Below are positions 1-8,142 of a DNA stretch of 64,000 nucleotides, piece by piece (the stretch's first letter is position 1; each line of letters opens with the position of its first letter). The stretch covers positions 806,001 to 870,000 of the forward strand of contig CAVOQC010000004.1 of assembly GCA_963698265.1 (NCBI GenBank), given 5' to 3'. Made by a program: the position numbers and the translations under genes. The stretch comes from FEB-7 sp963698265. GTDB lineage: Bacteria; Pseudomonadota; Gammaproteobacteria; Burkholderiales; Usitatibacteraceae. The notes under the pieces are model-generated. The model ran no database searches and was not told the origin of the DNA. It was given only the letters and a program-made list of their open reading frames with translations.

Positions 1-153
1 CTCGTCGTGGGGTCGAAAAAGCGCGAAGCCGGAATCCGGTCGGGCCTTCACGAAGCCCTCGAGACCCGCGTCGCGGGCAAGCGCGGTGAGCTCCTGCGCG
101 CACTCCCGCTCGAATCCCGCGCGGCAGCTGGCGAGCAGGCCGGCCGCGCTCAC
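1..153 (-). CDS. rlmM: RlmM, 23S rRNA 2'-O-ribose C2498 methyltransferase (N-terminal 51 residues; cut by window edge)
   Basis: Only the first 51 codons are in the window. I translated the reverse strand by hand from a GTG at 153. The start overlaps the tatD stop as GTGA, which implies translational coupling. The peptide contains CRAGFERECAQEL followed by a short helix and SGFALF, matching the N-terminal THUMP-like segment of E. coli RlmM (LLCRPGFEKECAAEI). RlmM methylates C2498 of 23S rRNA using SAM; its catalytic domain would lie beyond the left edge. The match rests on a short segment, so identity is likely but not certain. Confidence 0.72.
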   Translation of the reverse strand, partial: MSAAGLLASCRAGFERECAQELTALARDAGLEGFVKARPDSGFALFRPHDE

Positions 154-956
154 GATCCCGCCATGGCGCCTTCAGGAGGCCGGGCATCGCGGAAGAGCGC
201 GAAGAAGTTCGCAGTCGTAGCTTCCGCCACCGCGTCGAGGGTGAGCCCCCGGAGACGCGCGACTTCCTCGGCGACGTGGCGCACAAAGGCGGGCTCGTTG
301 GTCTTGCCCCGGTGCGGCACCGGGGCGAGGTAGGGCGCGTCGGTCTCGACCAGCAGACGGTCGAGAGGCACCTGCCGCGCCACCTCCTGGACCACCTTCG
401 CGTTCCGGAAAGTGACGATCCCGGAGAAAGAGATGTAGAACCCCAGCCGCATCGCGGCCTGCGCGACCTCGAGCGACTCCGTGAAGCAGTGCATCACGCC
501 ACCCACCTCGGACGCGCCCTCCTCCTCGAGGATGCGCAGCGTGTCCTCTGCCGCCTCGCGCGTGTGGATCACCAACGGCTTGGCGCATGCCCGCGCCGCG
601 CGGATGTGGACCCGGAAACGCTCGCGTTGCCAGGCGGTGTCGCCCTCAACGCGGAAGTAGTCCAGTCCCGTCTCCCCGATCGCGACGACCTTTGGATGGC
701 CCGCGAGGCGCACGAGTTCCTCCACGCCCACCTCGCGCCCGTCGCTCCGCTCGTCCGGGTGTACGCCGGCGGTACACCACAGGTTGGGCCGGGACTGCGC
801 GACTTCGCAAACGCCGGGGAATCCCGCGAGCGTGGTCGAAATGGTGAGCGCGTGCGTGACCCCCTGGGCGGCCATGCGATCGAGAAGCTCCGGAAGCCCG
901 GCCCGCAGTTCCGGGAAATCGAGGTGGCAGTGGGAGTCGACGAGCATGACGCGCAT
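150..956 (-). CDS. tatD: TatD family Mg-dependent hydrolase/DNase
   Basis: This is a 268-residue metal-dependent hydrolase of the TatD/YcfH family, which acts as a 3'-5' exonuclease or deoxyribonuclease in the cytoplasm. The N-terminal metal motif SHCHLD is at residues 8-13. Later ligands are visible in GETGLDY, VIHTREA, GVMHCFTES and VETDAPYLAP, in family order and spacing. Length is normal (~260). The start could also be the ATG three codons downstream (947), which gives the family-typical MLVDSHCHLD; neither has a good ribosome binding site. It lies 36 nt after pilZ and overlaps rlmM by 4 nt at the end of the fab-holB-pilZ transcription unit. Confidence 0.93.
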   Translation of the reverse strand: MRVMLVDSHCHLDFPELRAGLPELLDRMAAQGVTHALTISTTLAGFPGVCEVAQSRPNLWCTAGVHPDERSDGREVGVEELVRLAGHPKVVAIGETGLDYFRVEGDTAWQRERFRVHIRAARACAKPLVIHTREAAEDTLRILEEEGASEVGGVMHCFTESLEVAQAAMRLGFYISFSGIVTFRNAKVVQEVARQVPLDRLLVETDAPYLAPVPHRGKTNEPAFVRHVAEEVARLRGLTLDAVAEATTANFFALFRDARPPEGAMAGS

Positions 957-992
957 TCTACCGGCGCCGCCCGCCCGCGCCCGGCAGGAGAA

Positions 993-1361
993 CTAGATCG
1001 TGTGTGTCGGTCGCGAAGACTGCAGCGCCCCGGCGAGAAGACCCTCCACGCGCTTCTTCAGCTCGCGGCAGGGTTCGGTGTCCGGGAGTTGCACCCCCAC
1101 GCCCTGGGGCCGGTTGCTCGCGGCGTGCGGGGGATTGACCCAGGCCACGTGCCCGTGGATGGGGATCTTCACGCTGTCGTCGAGCAGCGACAGCAGGACC
1201 AGCACGTCCTCGCCGAGCCGGTGATCCCGGGCGCTCGGGACGAATATCCCTCCGCCGCGCAGAAGCGGGATCCACGCGGCGTAGAGCGCGGCCTTCGAGC
1301 GGATGACGAGGGAGAACACCCCCGGACGCGCGACCGCCGGATCGTGTGCGGTGTCGTTCAT
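993..1361 (-). CDS. pilZ: PilZ domain protein (type IV pilus PilZ type)
   Basis: A 122-residue single-domain PilZ protein. It has the PilZ beta-barrel core with GGGIFVP, EDVLVLLSL and HVAWVNP segments and a C-terminal helix. The canonical c-di-GMP motifs RxxxR and (D/N)xSxxG are not evident. That fits the type IV pilus PilZ of Pseudomonas, which sits beside holB exactly as here and works with PilB and FimX-like partners rather than as a strong c-di-GMP receptor. The gene begins 3 nt after the holB stop. Role in twitching motility is inferred from family and context; no pil genes are in the window. Confidence 0.85.
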   Translation of the reverse strand: MNDTAHDPAVARPGVFSLVIRSKAALYAAWIPLLRGGGIFVPSARDHRLGEDVLVLLSLLDDSVKIPIHGHVAWVNPPHAASNRPQGVGVQLPDTEPCRELKKRVEGLLAGALQSSRPTHTI

Positions 1362-1364
1362 GGT

Positions 1365-2372
1365 TCAGGCAAGTGTGGCTCGATTGTAGGCCATCATCAA
1401 GTGCTCCGCCACGAGCCTCGCGTTGAGCGGGTGCGCGACGAGCCGGCGGGCCTCGAGCAGTTCGCGGTCGAGGGCGAGCAGCCGTTCCAGGCGCGCGCGG
1501 CGCGCCTTGGCGCGCAAGGCCGGGCCCGCGTCGACGTGGTGCCGCGGTTCGCCCGCGCTCTTCACCCGGACGAGGTCATGCACCCAGGTCTGCATCACGA
1601 AGAGCGTGCGCTCGAGGAAGGCGCGGTCGAATCCTGCCGCGAACGCGAGTGCACGGGCGCCGTCCGGACGCGAAAGCTCGGCGACGACGCGGCAGCGCCA
1701 ATCGCGCTCCTCGGGCTGCGCGAGTTCCGCGGCGAGCAACGGCGCTCCGCCGGCGAGCGCGAGGGCGACATCAGGCTCGCTCGCACCGGCGGCTTCGAGC
1801 CACGCGCGGGCCACGGACGCCGCCGGAACGCGCAGCGTGACGGATTCGCAGCGGCTGCGAATGGTCGCGAGAAGCCGGGCCGGGCGGTCGCTCACGAGGA
1901 CGATCGCGGTGGCCGGCGGAGGTTCCTCGAGCGTCTTCAGGAGCGCATTGGCCGCCGCCGGCTGCAAGGCCTCCGCGGGGTGGAGCACGATGACGCGATG
2001 GCCCCCCCGGTGCGTCGACAGCGCGACGAACGCGCGGATCGCCCGGATCTGCTCGATCTTCACCACGAGGCTCTTCCTGCCGGCGTCCTTTCCCGCCTGC
2101 GCCGTGACCCCGTCGCCTTCGTCCTCCTCCGCGGACTCCGGGACGATCTCGCGGTAGTCCGGGTGATTCGCCTGCCCGAACCAGTGGCACGACGGGCACT
2201 GCCCGCACGCGAGCCGGTCGACCGGCGATTCGCACAGGAGGCTTCGCGCGAACTCGCGGGCGAACTCCCGCTTCCCGATACCGGCGCGGCCTGTCACCAG
2301 CAGCGCGTGCGGCAGGCGGTCGCGCCGTGCCATCAGGCGCGCCAACGGCTCGCGTAGCCACGGAATGGTCAC
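1365..2372 (-). CDS. holB: DNA polymerase III subunit delta'
   Basis: 335 residues. HolB is part of the clamp-loader complex that opens the beta clamp during replication. A Walker-A-like GRAGIGK is at residues 28-34. The zinc-module cysteines are Cys47 and CGQCPSC at 56-62. The sensor region includes NALLKTLEEPP and the SRC motif within IRSRCE, as in DnaX/HolB AAA+ folds. I chose the GTG at 2372, which overlaps the tmk stop (GTGA); the open frame continues upstream into tmk, but only this start gives the normal N-terminus (PWLREPLARL). It is coupled to tmk and followed by pilZ. Confidence 0.93.
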   Translation of the reverse strand: MTIPWLREPLARLMARRDRLPHALLVTGRAGIGKREFAREFARSLLCESPVDRLACGQCPSCHWFGQANHPDYREIVPESAEEDEGDGVTAQAGKDAGRKSLVVKIEQIRAIRAFVALSTHRGGHRVIVLHPAEALQPAAANALLKTLEEPPPATAIVLVSDRPARLLATIRSRCESVTLRVPAASVARAWLEAAGASEPDVALALAGGAPLLAAELAQPEERDWRCRVVAELSRPDGARALAFAAGFDRAFLERTLFVMQTWVHDLVRVKSAGEPRHHVDAGPALRAKARRARLERLLALDRELLEARRLVAHPLNARLVAEHLMMAYNRATLA

Positions 2373-2986
2373 GGAAACGTCCTCTCGAACTCGCGAACGA
2401 GGCGCTCGCGCACCTCCGCGAGGCCCCCCGAGGCGTCGATCACGTGCACGCGCGCCGGGTCCTCGCGGGCTCTCTCGAGATAGGCATCCCTCACCTTGCG
2501 GAAGAATTCCGCCGCCTCGCGCTCGAACCTGTCGGGGTCGCGGCTCTGCGCCCGCTGGCGCTCCAGCGCCACCCCGGGATCGAGATCGAAGAGAAAGGTC
2601 GCATCCGGGTTGCGGTGCGGGTGCACGAGGGACTGCAGCGCCCGGAACACGCCGCGGTCCAGGCCGCGGCCGCCGCACTGGTAGGCGAAAGTTGCGTCGC
2701 TGAACCGGTCCGACAGGACCCAGGCGCCGCGCGCCAGTGCGGGCTCGATCACGCGCACCAGGTGCTCGCGCCGCGCGGCGAACATGAGGAGCGCCTCCGT
2801 CGTGCCTTCCATAGGCTCGTGCAGGACCAGGTCGCGCAGCCTCTCCCCCAGGGGCGTGCCACCGGGTTCGCGCGTGACCACCACCTCGGCGCCACGGGCG
2901 CGAATGGTGCCGGCGAGTGACTCCAGGTGCGAGCTCTTGCCCGCGCCGTCGATTCCCTCGAAGGTGATGAACCGGCAGGTCGTCAT
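2369..2986 (-). CDS. tmk: Thymidylate kinase
   Basis: 205 residues. Converts dTMP to dTDP for DNA synthesis. The P-loop EGIDGAGKSS occupies residues 10-19, followed by TREPGGTPLGE (dTMP-binding DRX-type region) and SDRFSDATFAYQ, which carries the conserved Asp-Arg. The start ATG at 2986 overlaps the mltG stop (ATGA). The reading frame is open far upstream, but the P-loop position and coupling fix this start. In the order pabC-mltG-tmk-holB found in many proteobacteria. Confidence 0.96.
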   Translation of the reverse strand: MTTCRFITFEGIDGAGKSSHLESLAGTIRARGAEVVVTREPGGTPLGERLRDLVLHEPMEGTTEALLMFAARREHLVRVIEPALARGAWVLSDRFSDATFAYQCGGRGLDRGVFRALQSLVHPHRNPDATFLFDLDPGVALERQRAQSRDPDRFEREAAEFFRKVRDAYLERAREDPARVHVIDASGGLAEVRERLVREFERTFP

Positions 2987-3981
2987 GGTCTCCCCAATTG
3001 GTATCTTGCCACCGCGCGATTGTGCTCCTCGAGCGTCCGGGAGAACTGGTGCGTGCCGTCCCTGCGCCCGACGAAGTAGAAGTACGGCGTCGCCGCCGGG
3101 TTCGTCGCCGCCGCGATCGAGGCCTCGCCGGGCATCGCGATGGGCGTGGGAGGCAGCCCGTCGCGCGTGTAGGTGTTCCAGGGCGTGTCGGCGAGGAGGT
3201 CGCGCTTGCGGATGTTGCCGTCGAATCTCGTGCCCACGCCGTAGATCACCGTCGGATCGGCCTGCAGGCGCATCCCCTTGCGCAGCCGGTTCACGAACAC
3301 CGATGCGATGGTGGAACGCTCCGCCGCCTGGCCGGCTTCCTTCTCGATGATCGAGGCGAGGATGAGCGCCTCGTACGGGCTCGCGAGCGGAAGCGCCGGG
3401 TCGCGCCCTTCCCAGGCGCGCGCGAGCCGAGTGGCCATCTCGGCGTGGGCGCGCCTGAGAATCTGCACATCGGTGGCCCCGGCGAGGAACCGGTAGGTGT
3501 CGGGAAAGAACCATCCTTCCAGCGCGGCCTCCTGCACACCGATCGCGGCCCGCATGTCCTCGACGGAAAGCCCGTCCAGCGTCATGCGGACGTGCGGGTG
3601 AGCCCGCATCTGCGCCATCCATTGCCGCATCGTGGTTCCCTCCACGAAGGCGATCTCGATCGGCAGGGCGTCTCCGGATGCGAGCTTGTCGAGGAGCTCG
3701 AGGGGCGTGAGGGGTGCCACGATCCGGTAGGTCCCGGCGCGCAGCGAACCGGCCTTGCCCAGCATGCGCCCGAGGAGCCAGAAGGAGTGCGGTTCGGGCA
3801 GCAGCCCGTCATCGGCGAGATTGCGGGACACGGTTTTCAGGCTCGCCCCGCCCTTCACGGTGAAGTCGAACGGGACCCGCGGCGGCTCGAGCGGGCGCAG
3901 GCAGAACCAGGCCGTCCAGCCGAGCGCCAGCAGCGCCGCGACCGACACCGCGGCGAAGGCGGCCCTAGGTGCTGCGCGCAT
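2983..3981 (-). CDS. mltG: Endolytic murein transglycosylase MltG
   Basis: 332 residues, the usual family length. MltG (YceG) is an inner-membrane lytic transglycosylase that cuts nascent peptidoglycan and helps terminate glycan strands. A single N-terminal membrane segment lies at about residues 8-28. A LysM-like region follows (GASLKTVSRNLADDGLLP), then the YceG catalytic domain with SIIEKEAG; Glu213 aligns with the catalytic Glu. The C-terminal motifs TPWNTYTRDGLPPTPI and NPAATPYFYFV are typical. The start overlaps the end of pabC by 17 nt, and its stop overlaps the tmk start. Confidence 0.95.
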   Translation of the reverse strand: MRAAPRAAFAAVSVAALLALGWTAWFCLRPLEPPRVPFDFTVKGGASLKTVSRNLADDGLLPEPHSFWLLGRMLGKAGSLRAGTYRIVAPLTPLELLDKLASGDALPIEIAFVEGTTMRQWMAQMRAHPHVRMTLDGLSVEDMRAAIGVQEAALEGWFFPDTYRFLAGATDVQILRRAHAEMATRLARAWEGRDPALPLASPYEALILASIIEKEAGQAAERSTIASVFVNRLRKGMRLQADPTVIYGVGTRFDGNIRKRDLLADTPWNTYTRDGLPPTPIAMPGEASIAAATNPAATPYFYFVGRRDGTHQFSRTLEEHNRAVARYQLGRP

Positions 3982-4786
3982 CGTCGTCCTCCACGAGGCG
4001 TTGCATCCGGCGCGTCATTGCGCCGGGCTCCCAGCGGCGGTCGTCGAACGACGCGACCGGCCAGATGCCGATCACGCTGTTGGTGAGGAACACCTCGTCG
4101 GCCCGCGCCAGCTCGTCGAAGGCGACGTCCCGCACCTCACAGCGAATCGATCCGGCGCGCGCGAGATCGAGCACGCGTTCGCGCTGCGCGCCGTTCACGC
4201 CGCACCTGGACAGCGCGGGCGTCACGAGCCTTCCTTCCTCGCACAGAAAGACATTGCTCATGGTGGCCTCGACGAGGCGCCCCTCGGTGTCGGCGAGCAG
4301 GCCTTCGCGGATGGCCGGGTCGCGCCACTCGGCGCGCGCCAGGACGTTTTCCAGCCGGTTGAGCGACTTCACCCCGGCAAGGGCTGGCTGGATCGCCAGC
4401 GCGAGGTCGCACCTGCGCACCCTCACCCCGATCCTTGCCTCCCCGGGCGATGGCTCCGGCGCCGCGAAGGCCGCGACGATCCGTGTCGGTTCTGCGTCCT
4501 CGGCCACCGCGTAACCCCGACCGGAGGCGCCGCGCGTGACGATCATTTTTACTACGGCATCGCCGGGTGCGAGCCGGCGGACGTCTTCCCGAAGCAGCGC
4601 TTCGGGCGGGCAGGCCAGGCCGATGCGACGGCAATCGTGTTCGAGCAACCGCAGGTGACGCTCCCAGTTGAGCGCACGGCCCGTGCGCACGACGAGGGTG
4701 CGGAAGACGCCGTCGCCGTACGCGAGGCCGCGATCCCCGGCATCTACCGACTGCGCGGGCCACCCATTGACGAGGAACGATGACAT
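3965..4786 (-). CDS. pabC: Aminodeoxychorismate lyase (class IV PLP enzyme)
   Basis: 273 residues. Converts 4-amino-4-deoxychorismate to p-aminobenzoate and pyruvate in folate synthesis. Fold type IV PLP features are visible: DRGLAYGDGVFRT at residues 18-30, the probable PLP lysine Lys140 in GVKSLNRLEN, and the C-terminal EATMSNVF and LTNSVIGIWPV. The latter phrase is characteristic of PabC rather than of branched-chain aminotransferases. Start ATG at 4786 was chosen because the N-terminus then matches the family; the frame is open further upstream into fabF. Sits between fabF and mltG, the standard order. Confidence 0.92.
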   Translation of the reverse strand: MSSFLVNGWPAQSVDAGDRGLAYGDGVFRTLVVRTGRALNWERHLRLLEHDCRRIGLACPPEALLREDVRRLAPGDAVVKMIVTRGASGRGYAVAEDAEPTRIVAAFAAPEPSPGEARIGVRVRRCDLALAIQPALAGVKSLNRLENVLARAEWRDPAIREGLLADTEGRLVEATMSNVFLCEEGRLVTPALSRCGVNGAQRERVLDLARAGSIRCEVRDVAFDELARADEVFLTNSVIGIWPVASFDDRRWEPGAMTRRMQRLVEDDDARST

Positions 4787-4815
4787 CTGGCGCGAGAAGT
4801 CGCCCGCCGCCCCGG

Positions 4816-6051
4816 CTAGCGCAGGCGGCGGAACGCAAGCGTTCCGTTGGTGCCCCCGAACCCGAACGAATTGGAGAGTCCCACGTCGATCTTCATCTCG
4901 CGCGCCGTGTTCGGAACGTAGTCCAGGTCGCAGGCCGGATCGGGAGTGGAGAGGTTGATCGTGGGCGGCGAGACCTGGTGGTGGATGGCAAGGACGGTGA
5001 TCAGCGCCTCCACGCCGCCGGCCGCCCCGAGGAGGTGCCCGTGCATGGACTTCGTGGAGTTCACCGCGAGGCGCTTCGCATGTTCGCCGAAAGCGGCCTT
5101 CACCGCCGCCGTCTCGTTGGCGTCTCCCAGCGGCGTCGAGGTCCCGTGGGCGTTCAGGTACTGGACTTCGTCGGGATTGATCGACCCGTTGCGCAGCGCC
5201 GCAAGCATCGCTCGCCGCGGCCCATCCATGTCCGGGGCGGTGATGTGGTTCGCGTCCGCGCTCATGCCCATCCCGGAGAGCTCGCAGTACATCCTCGCGC
5301 CCCGCTTGCGGGCGTGCTCGTACTCCTCGAGGATGAGGATGCCCGCGCCTTCCCCGAGGACGAAGCCGTCGCGGTCGCGGTCGAACGGGCGCGAGGCGGT
5401 AGCCGGGTCGTCGTTTCGCTCCGAGAGCGCCTTGAGCGAACAGAAGCCGCCCATGCCCGACAGGCAGATCGTGGCCTCGGTCCCGCCCGCGATCATGACA
5501 TCTGCGTCCCCGTACTCGATGAGGCGACCGGCCTCGCCCACGCAGTGCGAGCTCGTCGTGCAGGCCGACACCATCGACACGTTCGGCCCCTTGGCGCCGA
5601 ACCGGATGGAAATGAGCCCCGCGACCATGTTGATGATGGAACCGGGAACGAAGAAGGGCGAGATGCGCCGGGGGCCCTTGGCGCCCATCTCCAGGATATT
5701 TTCCTCGATCATCGGCAGCCCGCCGATGCCCGAGCCGACGATGACGCCAGTGCGCTCGGCGTTCGACGCGTCTATTGCGAGGCCGGCGTCCTCGAGCGCC
5801 AACTTCGTCGCCGCGATGCCGAAGTGGATGAACGTATCGGAGCGCCTGACTTCCTTGGCAGACATCCACTGCGCCGCATCGAAGCCTTTCACTTCGGCGG
5901 CTATGCGCGTCGAGATCGCGGCGGCATCGAACTTGGTGATGGGACCGACGCCGCTCACGCCATGGACGAGGTTGTCCCATGCCTGGGCGATTCCGGTGCC
6001 AATGGGGGAAACGATGCCAAGGCCGGTGACGACTACGCGGCGTTTGGTCAT
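4816..6051 (-). CDS. fabF: 3-oxoacyl-ACP synthase II (KAS II)
   Basis: 411 residues. Elongating condensing enzyme of type II fatty-acid synthesis. The N-terminus MTKRRVVVTGLGIVSPIG is diagnostic. Catalytic Cys164 lies in VSACTTSSH. The two active-site histidines lie in NAHGTSTPLGD and STKSMHGHLLGAAGG. The C-terminal NSFGFGGTNGTLAF loop is conserved. Length is normal. It lies 85 nt downstream of acpP in the fab operon. Confidence 0.97.
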   Translation of the reverse strand: MTKRRVVVTGLGIVSPIGTGIAQAWDNLVHGVSGVGPITKFDAAAISTRIAAEVKGFDAAQWMSAKEVRRSDTFIHFGIAATKLALEDAGLAIDASNAERTGVIVGSGIGGLPMIEENILEMGAKGPRRISPFFVPGSIINMVAGLISIRFGAKGPNVSMVSACTTSSHCVGEAGRLIEYGDADVMIAGGTEATICLSGMGGFCSLKALSERNDDPATASRPFDRDRDGFVLGEGAGILILEEYEHARKRGARMYCELSGMGMSADANHITAPDMDGPRRAMLAALRNGSINPDEVQYLNAHGTSTPLGDANETAAVKAAFGEHAKRLAVNSTKSMHGHLLGAAGGVEALITVLAIHHQVSPPTINLSTPDPACDLDYVPNTAREMKIDVGLSNSFGFGGTNGTLAFRRLR

Positions 6052-6136
6052 GGAGACGCTCCGGGAGGTTGCGGGAGGCGGAGGCGCATCGGGAGCCGGC
6101 GCGGCTCCCGGGCGTGCGGGGACGGGCCCCGGGAGC

Positions 6137-6376
6137 TTACTGCTTGAGGTGGGCCTTCACGTAGTCGATCGCCTGCTGCACATTGGTGATCTTCTCGGCT
6201 TCCTCGTCGGGAATCTCGCACTCGAACTCCTCTTCCAGGGCCATCACCAGCTCGACGTTGTCGAGGGAATCGGCGCCAAGGTCCTCGACGAAGGAAGACT
6301 CGTTCTTCACGTCGGCTTCTGCGACGCCGAGCTGCTCGGCAACGATCTTCTTGACGCGCGCTTCAATGTTTTCCAT
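6137..6376 (-). CDS. acpP: Acyl carrier protein
   Basis: 79 residues, very acidic. Carries growing acyl chains on 4'-phosphopantetheine attached to Ser37 in the GADSLDNVELVMALEEEF region. Helix I begins ENIEARVKKIV and the end reads AIDYVKAHLKQ, as in E. coli AcpP. A ribosome binding site (GAGGAA) precedes the ATG. A likely dedicated extended -10 promoter lies at 6428-6436, suggesting higher expression than the flanking fab genes. Confidence 0.98.
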   Translation of the reverse strand: MENIEARVKKIVAEQLGVAEADVKNESSFVEDLGADSLDNVELVMALEEEFECEIPDEEAEKITNVQQAIDYVKAHLKQ

Positions 6377-6427
6377 CTGGTTCCTCCACTGTTTTTCGGG
6401 GCTTGGCTGAGTGCGAAAAAACGAAAC

Positions 6428-6436
6428 ATTTTACCA
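6428..6436 (-). promoter_or_regulatory. Probable internal acpP promoter (extended -10)
   Basis: On the minus strand the sequence reads TGGTAAAAT, an extended -10 (TGnTAAAAT), about 50 nt upstream of the acpP start in the 89-nt gap after fabG. There is no good -35 at 17 bp spacing, as expected for extended -10 promoters. ACP is needed in large amounts, so an internal promoter makes sense. Prediction from sequence only. Confidence 0.5.
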
Positions 6437-6465
6437 CGGGGTTCAACTCGCCGGACGAGGCGACC

Positions 6466-7206
6466 TCAATCCATGAACATGCCGCCGTTCACGTGCAGCG
6501 TGGCGCCGGTGATGTAGTCGGCGCCGGGCGAGCACAGGAAGGCGACGGCGGCAGCGACGTCCGCGACGCGGCCGAGCCGGCCGAGCGGCACGCCCTCCAC
6601 GAGCTTCTTCACCTGCTCCTCGGCGAGCGAGCGCGTCATGTCCGTCTCGATGAATCCCGGCGCAACGCAATTGACCGTGATGTTGCGGCTTCCCACCTCG
6701 CGGGCCAGCGACTTGGAGAATCCGACGATGCCCGCCTTTGCCGCGGCGTAGTTCGCCTGCCCGGCGTTGCCGGTGAAGCCCACGATCGAGGTGATGTTCA
6801 CGATCCGGCCCGCCCTCGCCTTCATCATCATTCGCAGCACCGCGCGCGAGAGCACGAAGACGCTCCTCAGGTTCGTGGCCTGGATCTCGTCCCACTCCTC
6901 GTCCTTCATGCGGGCGAGGAGGTTGTCGCGAGTTGCGCCCGCATTGTTGACGAGAATGGCCGCCGGCCCGAATTCTCCGGCTACGCCGTCGGCGAATGCC
7001 GCGCAGGCGCCGGCGTCGCGCACGTCGAGGACCCGGCCGGCTCCCTTGCCGCCGGCATCTGCGATCGCCCGGGAGACGCGCCCTGCTCCCTCCTCGGAGG
7101 TCGACGTCCCGACCACCGTGGCTCCGGCGCGCGCGAGCTCGAGGGCTATCGCCTCGCCGATCCCGCGCGAGGCTCCCGTGACGATGGCGACTTTTCCGTT
7201 CAGCAT
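6466..7206 (-). CDS. fabG: 3-oxoacyl-ACP reductase
   Basis: 246 residues. NADPH-dependent short-chain dehydrogenase that reduces 3-ketoacyl-ACP. The cofactor motif TGASRGIG is at residues 10-17, NNAG at 87-90, and the catalytic triad is Ser140 (ITSIVG), Tyr153 and Lys157 (YAAAK). The C-terminal GATLHVNGGMFM is typical. ATG at 7206 was chosen because it is preceded by GAGGT 7 nt after the fabD stop; the longer open frame adds a non-homologous extension. Confidence 0.97.
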   Translation of the reverse strand: MLNGKVAIVTGASRGIGEAIALELARAGATVVGTSTSEEGAGRVSRAIADAGGKGAGRVLDVRDAGACAAFADGVAGEFGPAAILVNNAGATRDNLLARMKDEEWDEIQATNLRSVFVLSRAVLRMMMKARAGRIVNITSIVGFTGNAGQANYAAAKAGIVGFSKSLAREVGSRNITVNCVAPGFIETDMTRSLAEEQVKKLVEGVPLGRLGRVADVAAAVAFLCSPGADYITGATLHVNGGMFMD

Positions 7207-7213
7207 GTCGACC

Positions 7214-8134
7214 TCAGGCAATGGCTGCGGCAAGTGCCGCCGAATCCGTGACGGCGACGGCCTCCACGCCATCCACGGTGCGTTTCACGAGACCGGCGAG
7301 CACTTTGCCGGGAGCGCATTCCACGATTCGCTTGACGCCGCGCGCCTGCAGGTGCCGGACCGTATCGGCCCAGCGCACCGGGCGATACAGCTGCTCGACG
7401 AGCGCCTGGCGGATGCGGTCGGGTTCGTCGAAGCACGCCACGTCGGCGTTCTGGACCACCGGTACGGAAGGTGCGGCGATCGCGACCTGCGCGAGCCGCT
7501 CGCGCAGGCGCGCGGCCGCGGGTTTCATCAGGCTGCAATGCGAAGGCGCGCTCATGGGGAGCATCCTGGCTATCTTCGCCCCTTTCGCGCGCGCCAGGGC
7601 CATGCCGCGCTCGACTGCCGCGCGGTTCCCCGCCACCACGATCTGGCCGGGGGAGTTGAGGTTCGCGGGCTCGAGCACTTCCCCCTGGGCGGCCTCCTCG
7701 CAGACCAGCGCGATCATCGCGTCGTCGAGCCCCACGATGGCCGCAATGCCGCCCACTCCTTCGGGAACCGCTTCCTGCATGAACTGCGCCCGCAGGCGCA
7801 CGAGGGGAAGCGCGTCCTCGAAGCTGAGCGCCCCCGCCGCCACGAGCGCGGCGTACTCGCCCAGGCTGTGCCCCGCGAACACCGCGGGCATCGGGCCGCC
7901 CCGCTCCCGCCACGCCCTCCAGCACGCCACGCCCGCGGTGAGCATCAGGGGCTGCGTGACCACCGTCCGGCTGAGCGCCTCGGCGGGGCCCGCGCAAGCG
8001 AGCGCCCAGAGGTCTTCTCCGAGGATCCCGGAGGCCTCCTCGAAGGTGCGCGCCACCACGGGCGCGTCGGAGAAACCGTTCATCATGCCCACGGACTGCG
8101 AGCCCTGGCCGGGAAACACCACCGCGATCTGCAT
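7214..8134 (-). CDS. fabD: Malonyl-CoA:ACP transacylase
   Basis: 306 residues. Transfers malonyl from CoA to ACP. The N-terminal FPGQGSQSVGM and catalytic Ser90 in the elbow AGHSLGEYAAL are clear, with the later MSAPSHCSLM (catalytic His) and PVVQNADV. The ATG at 8134 gives the family-typical MQIAVVFPGQGSQ. The longer open frame would start inside fabH and adds 12 unrelated residues. Starts 8 nt after fabH. Confidence 0.96.
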   Translation of the reverse strand: MQIAVVFPGQGSQSVGMMNGFSDAPVVARTFEEASGILGEDLWALACAGPAEALSRTVVTQPLMLTAGVACWRAWRERGGPMPAVFAGHSLGEYAALVAAGALSFEDALPLVRLRAQFMQEAVPEGVGGIAAIVGLDDAMIALVCEEAAQGEVLEPANLNSPGQIVVAGNRAAVERGMALARAKGAKIARMLPMSAPSHCSLMKPAAARLRERLAQVAIAAPSVPVVQNADVACFDEPDRIRQALVEQLYRPVRWADTVRHLQARGVKRIVECAPGKVLAGLVKRTVDGVEAVAVTDSAALAAAIA

Positions 8135-8142
8135 TGCCGGAA

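Noticed and set aside
276..2357. A 693-codon plus-strand open frame over tatD, pilZ and holB
   Set aside because: It lies antisense to well-supported genes, has Arg/Gly/His-rich composition typical of high-GC shadow frames and no recognisable domain.
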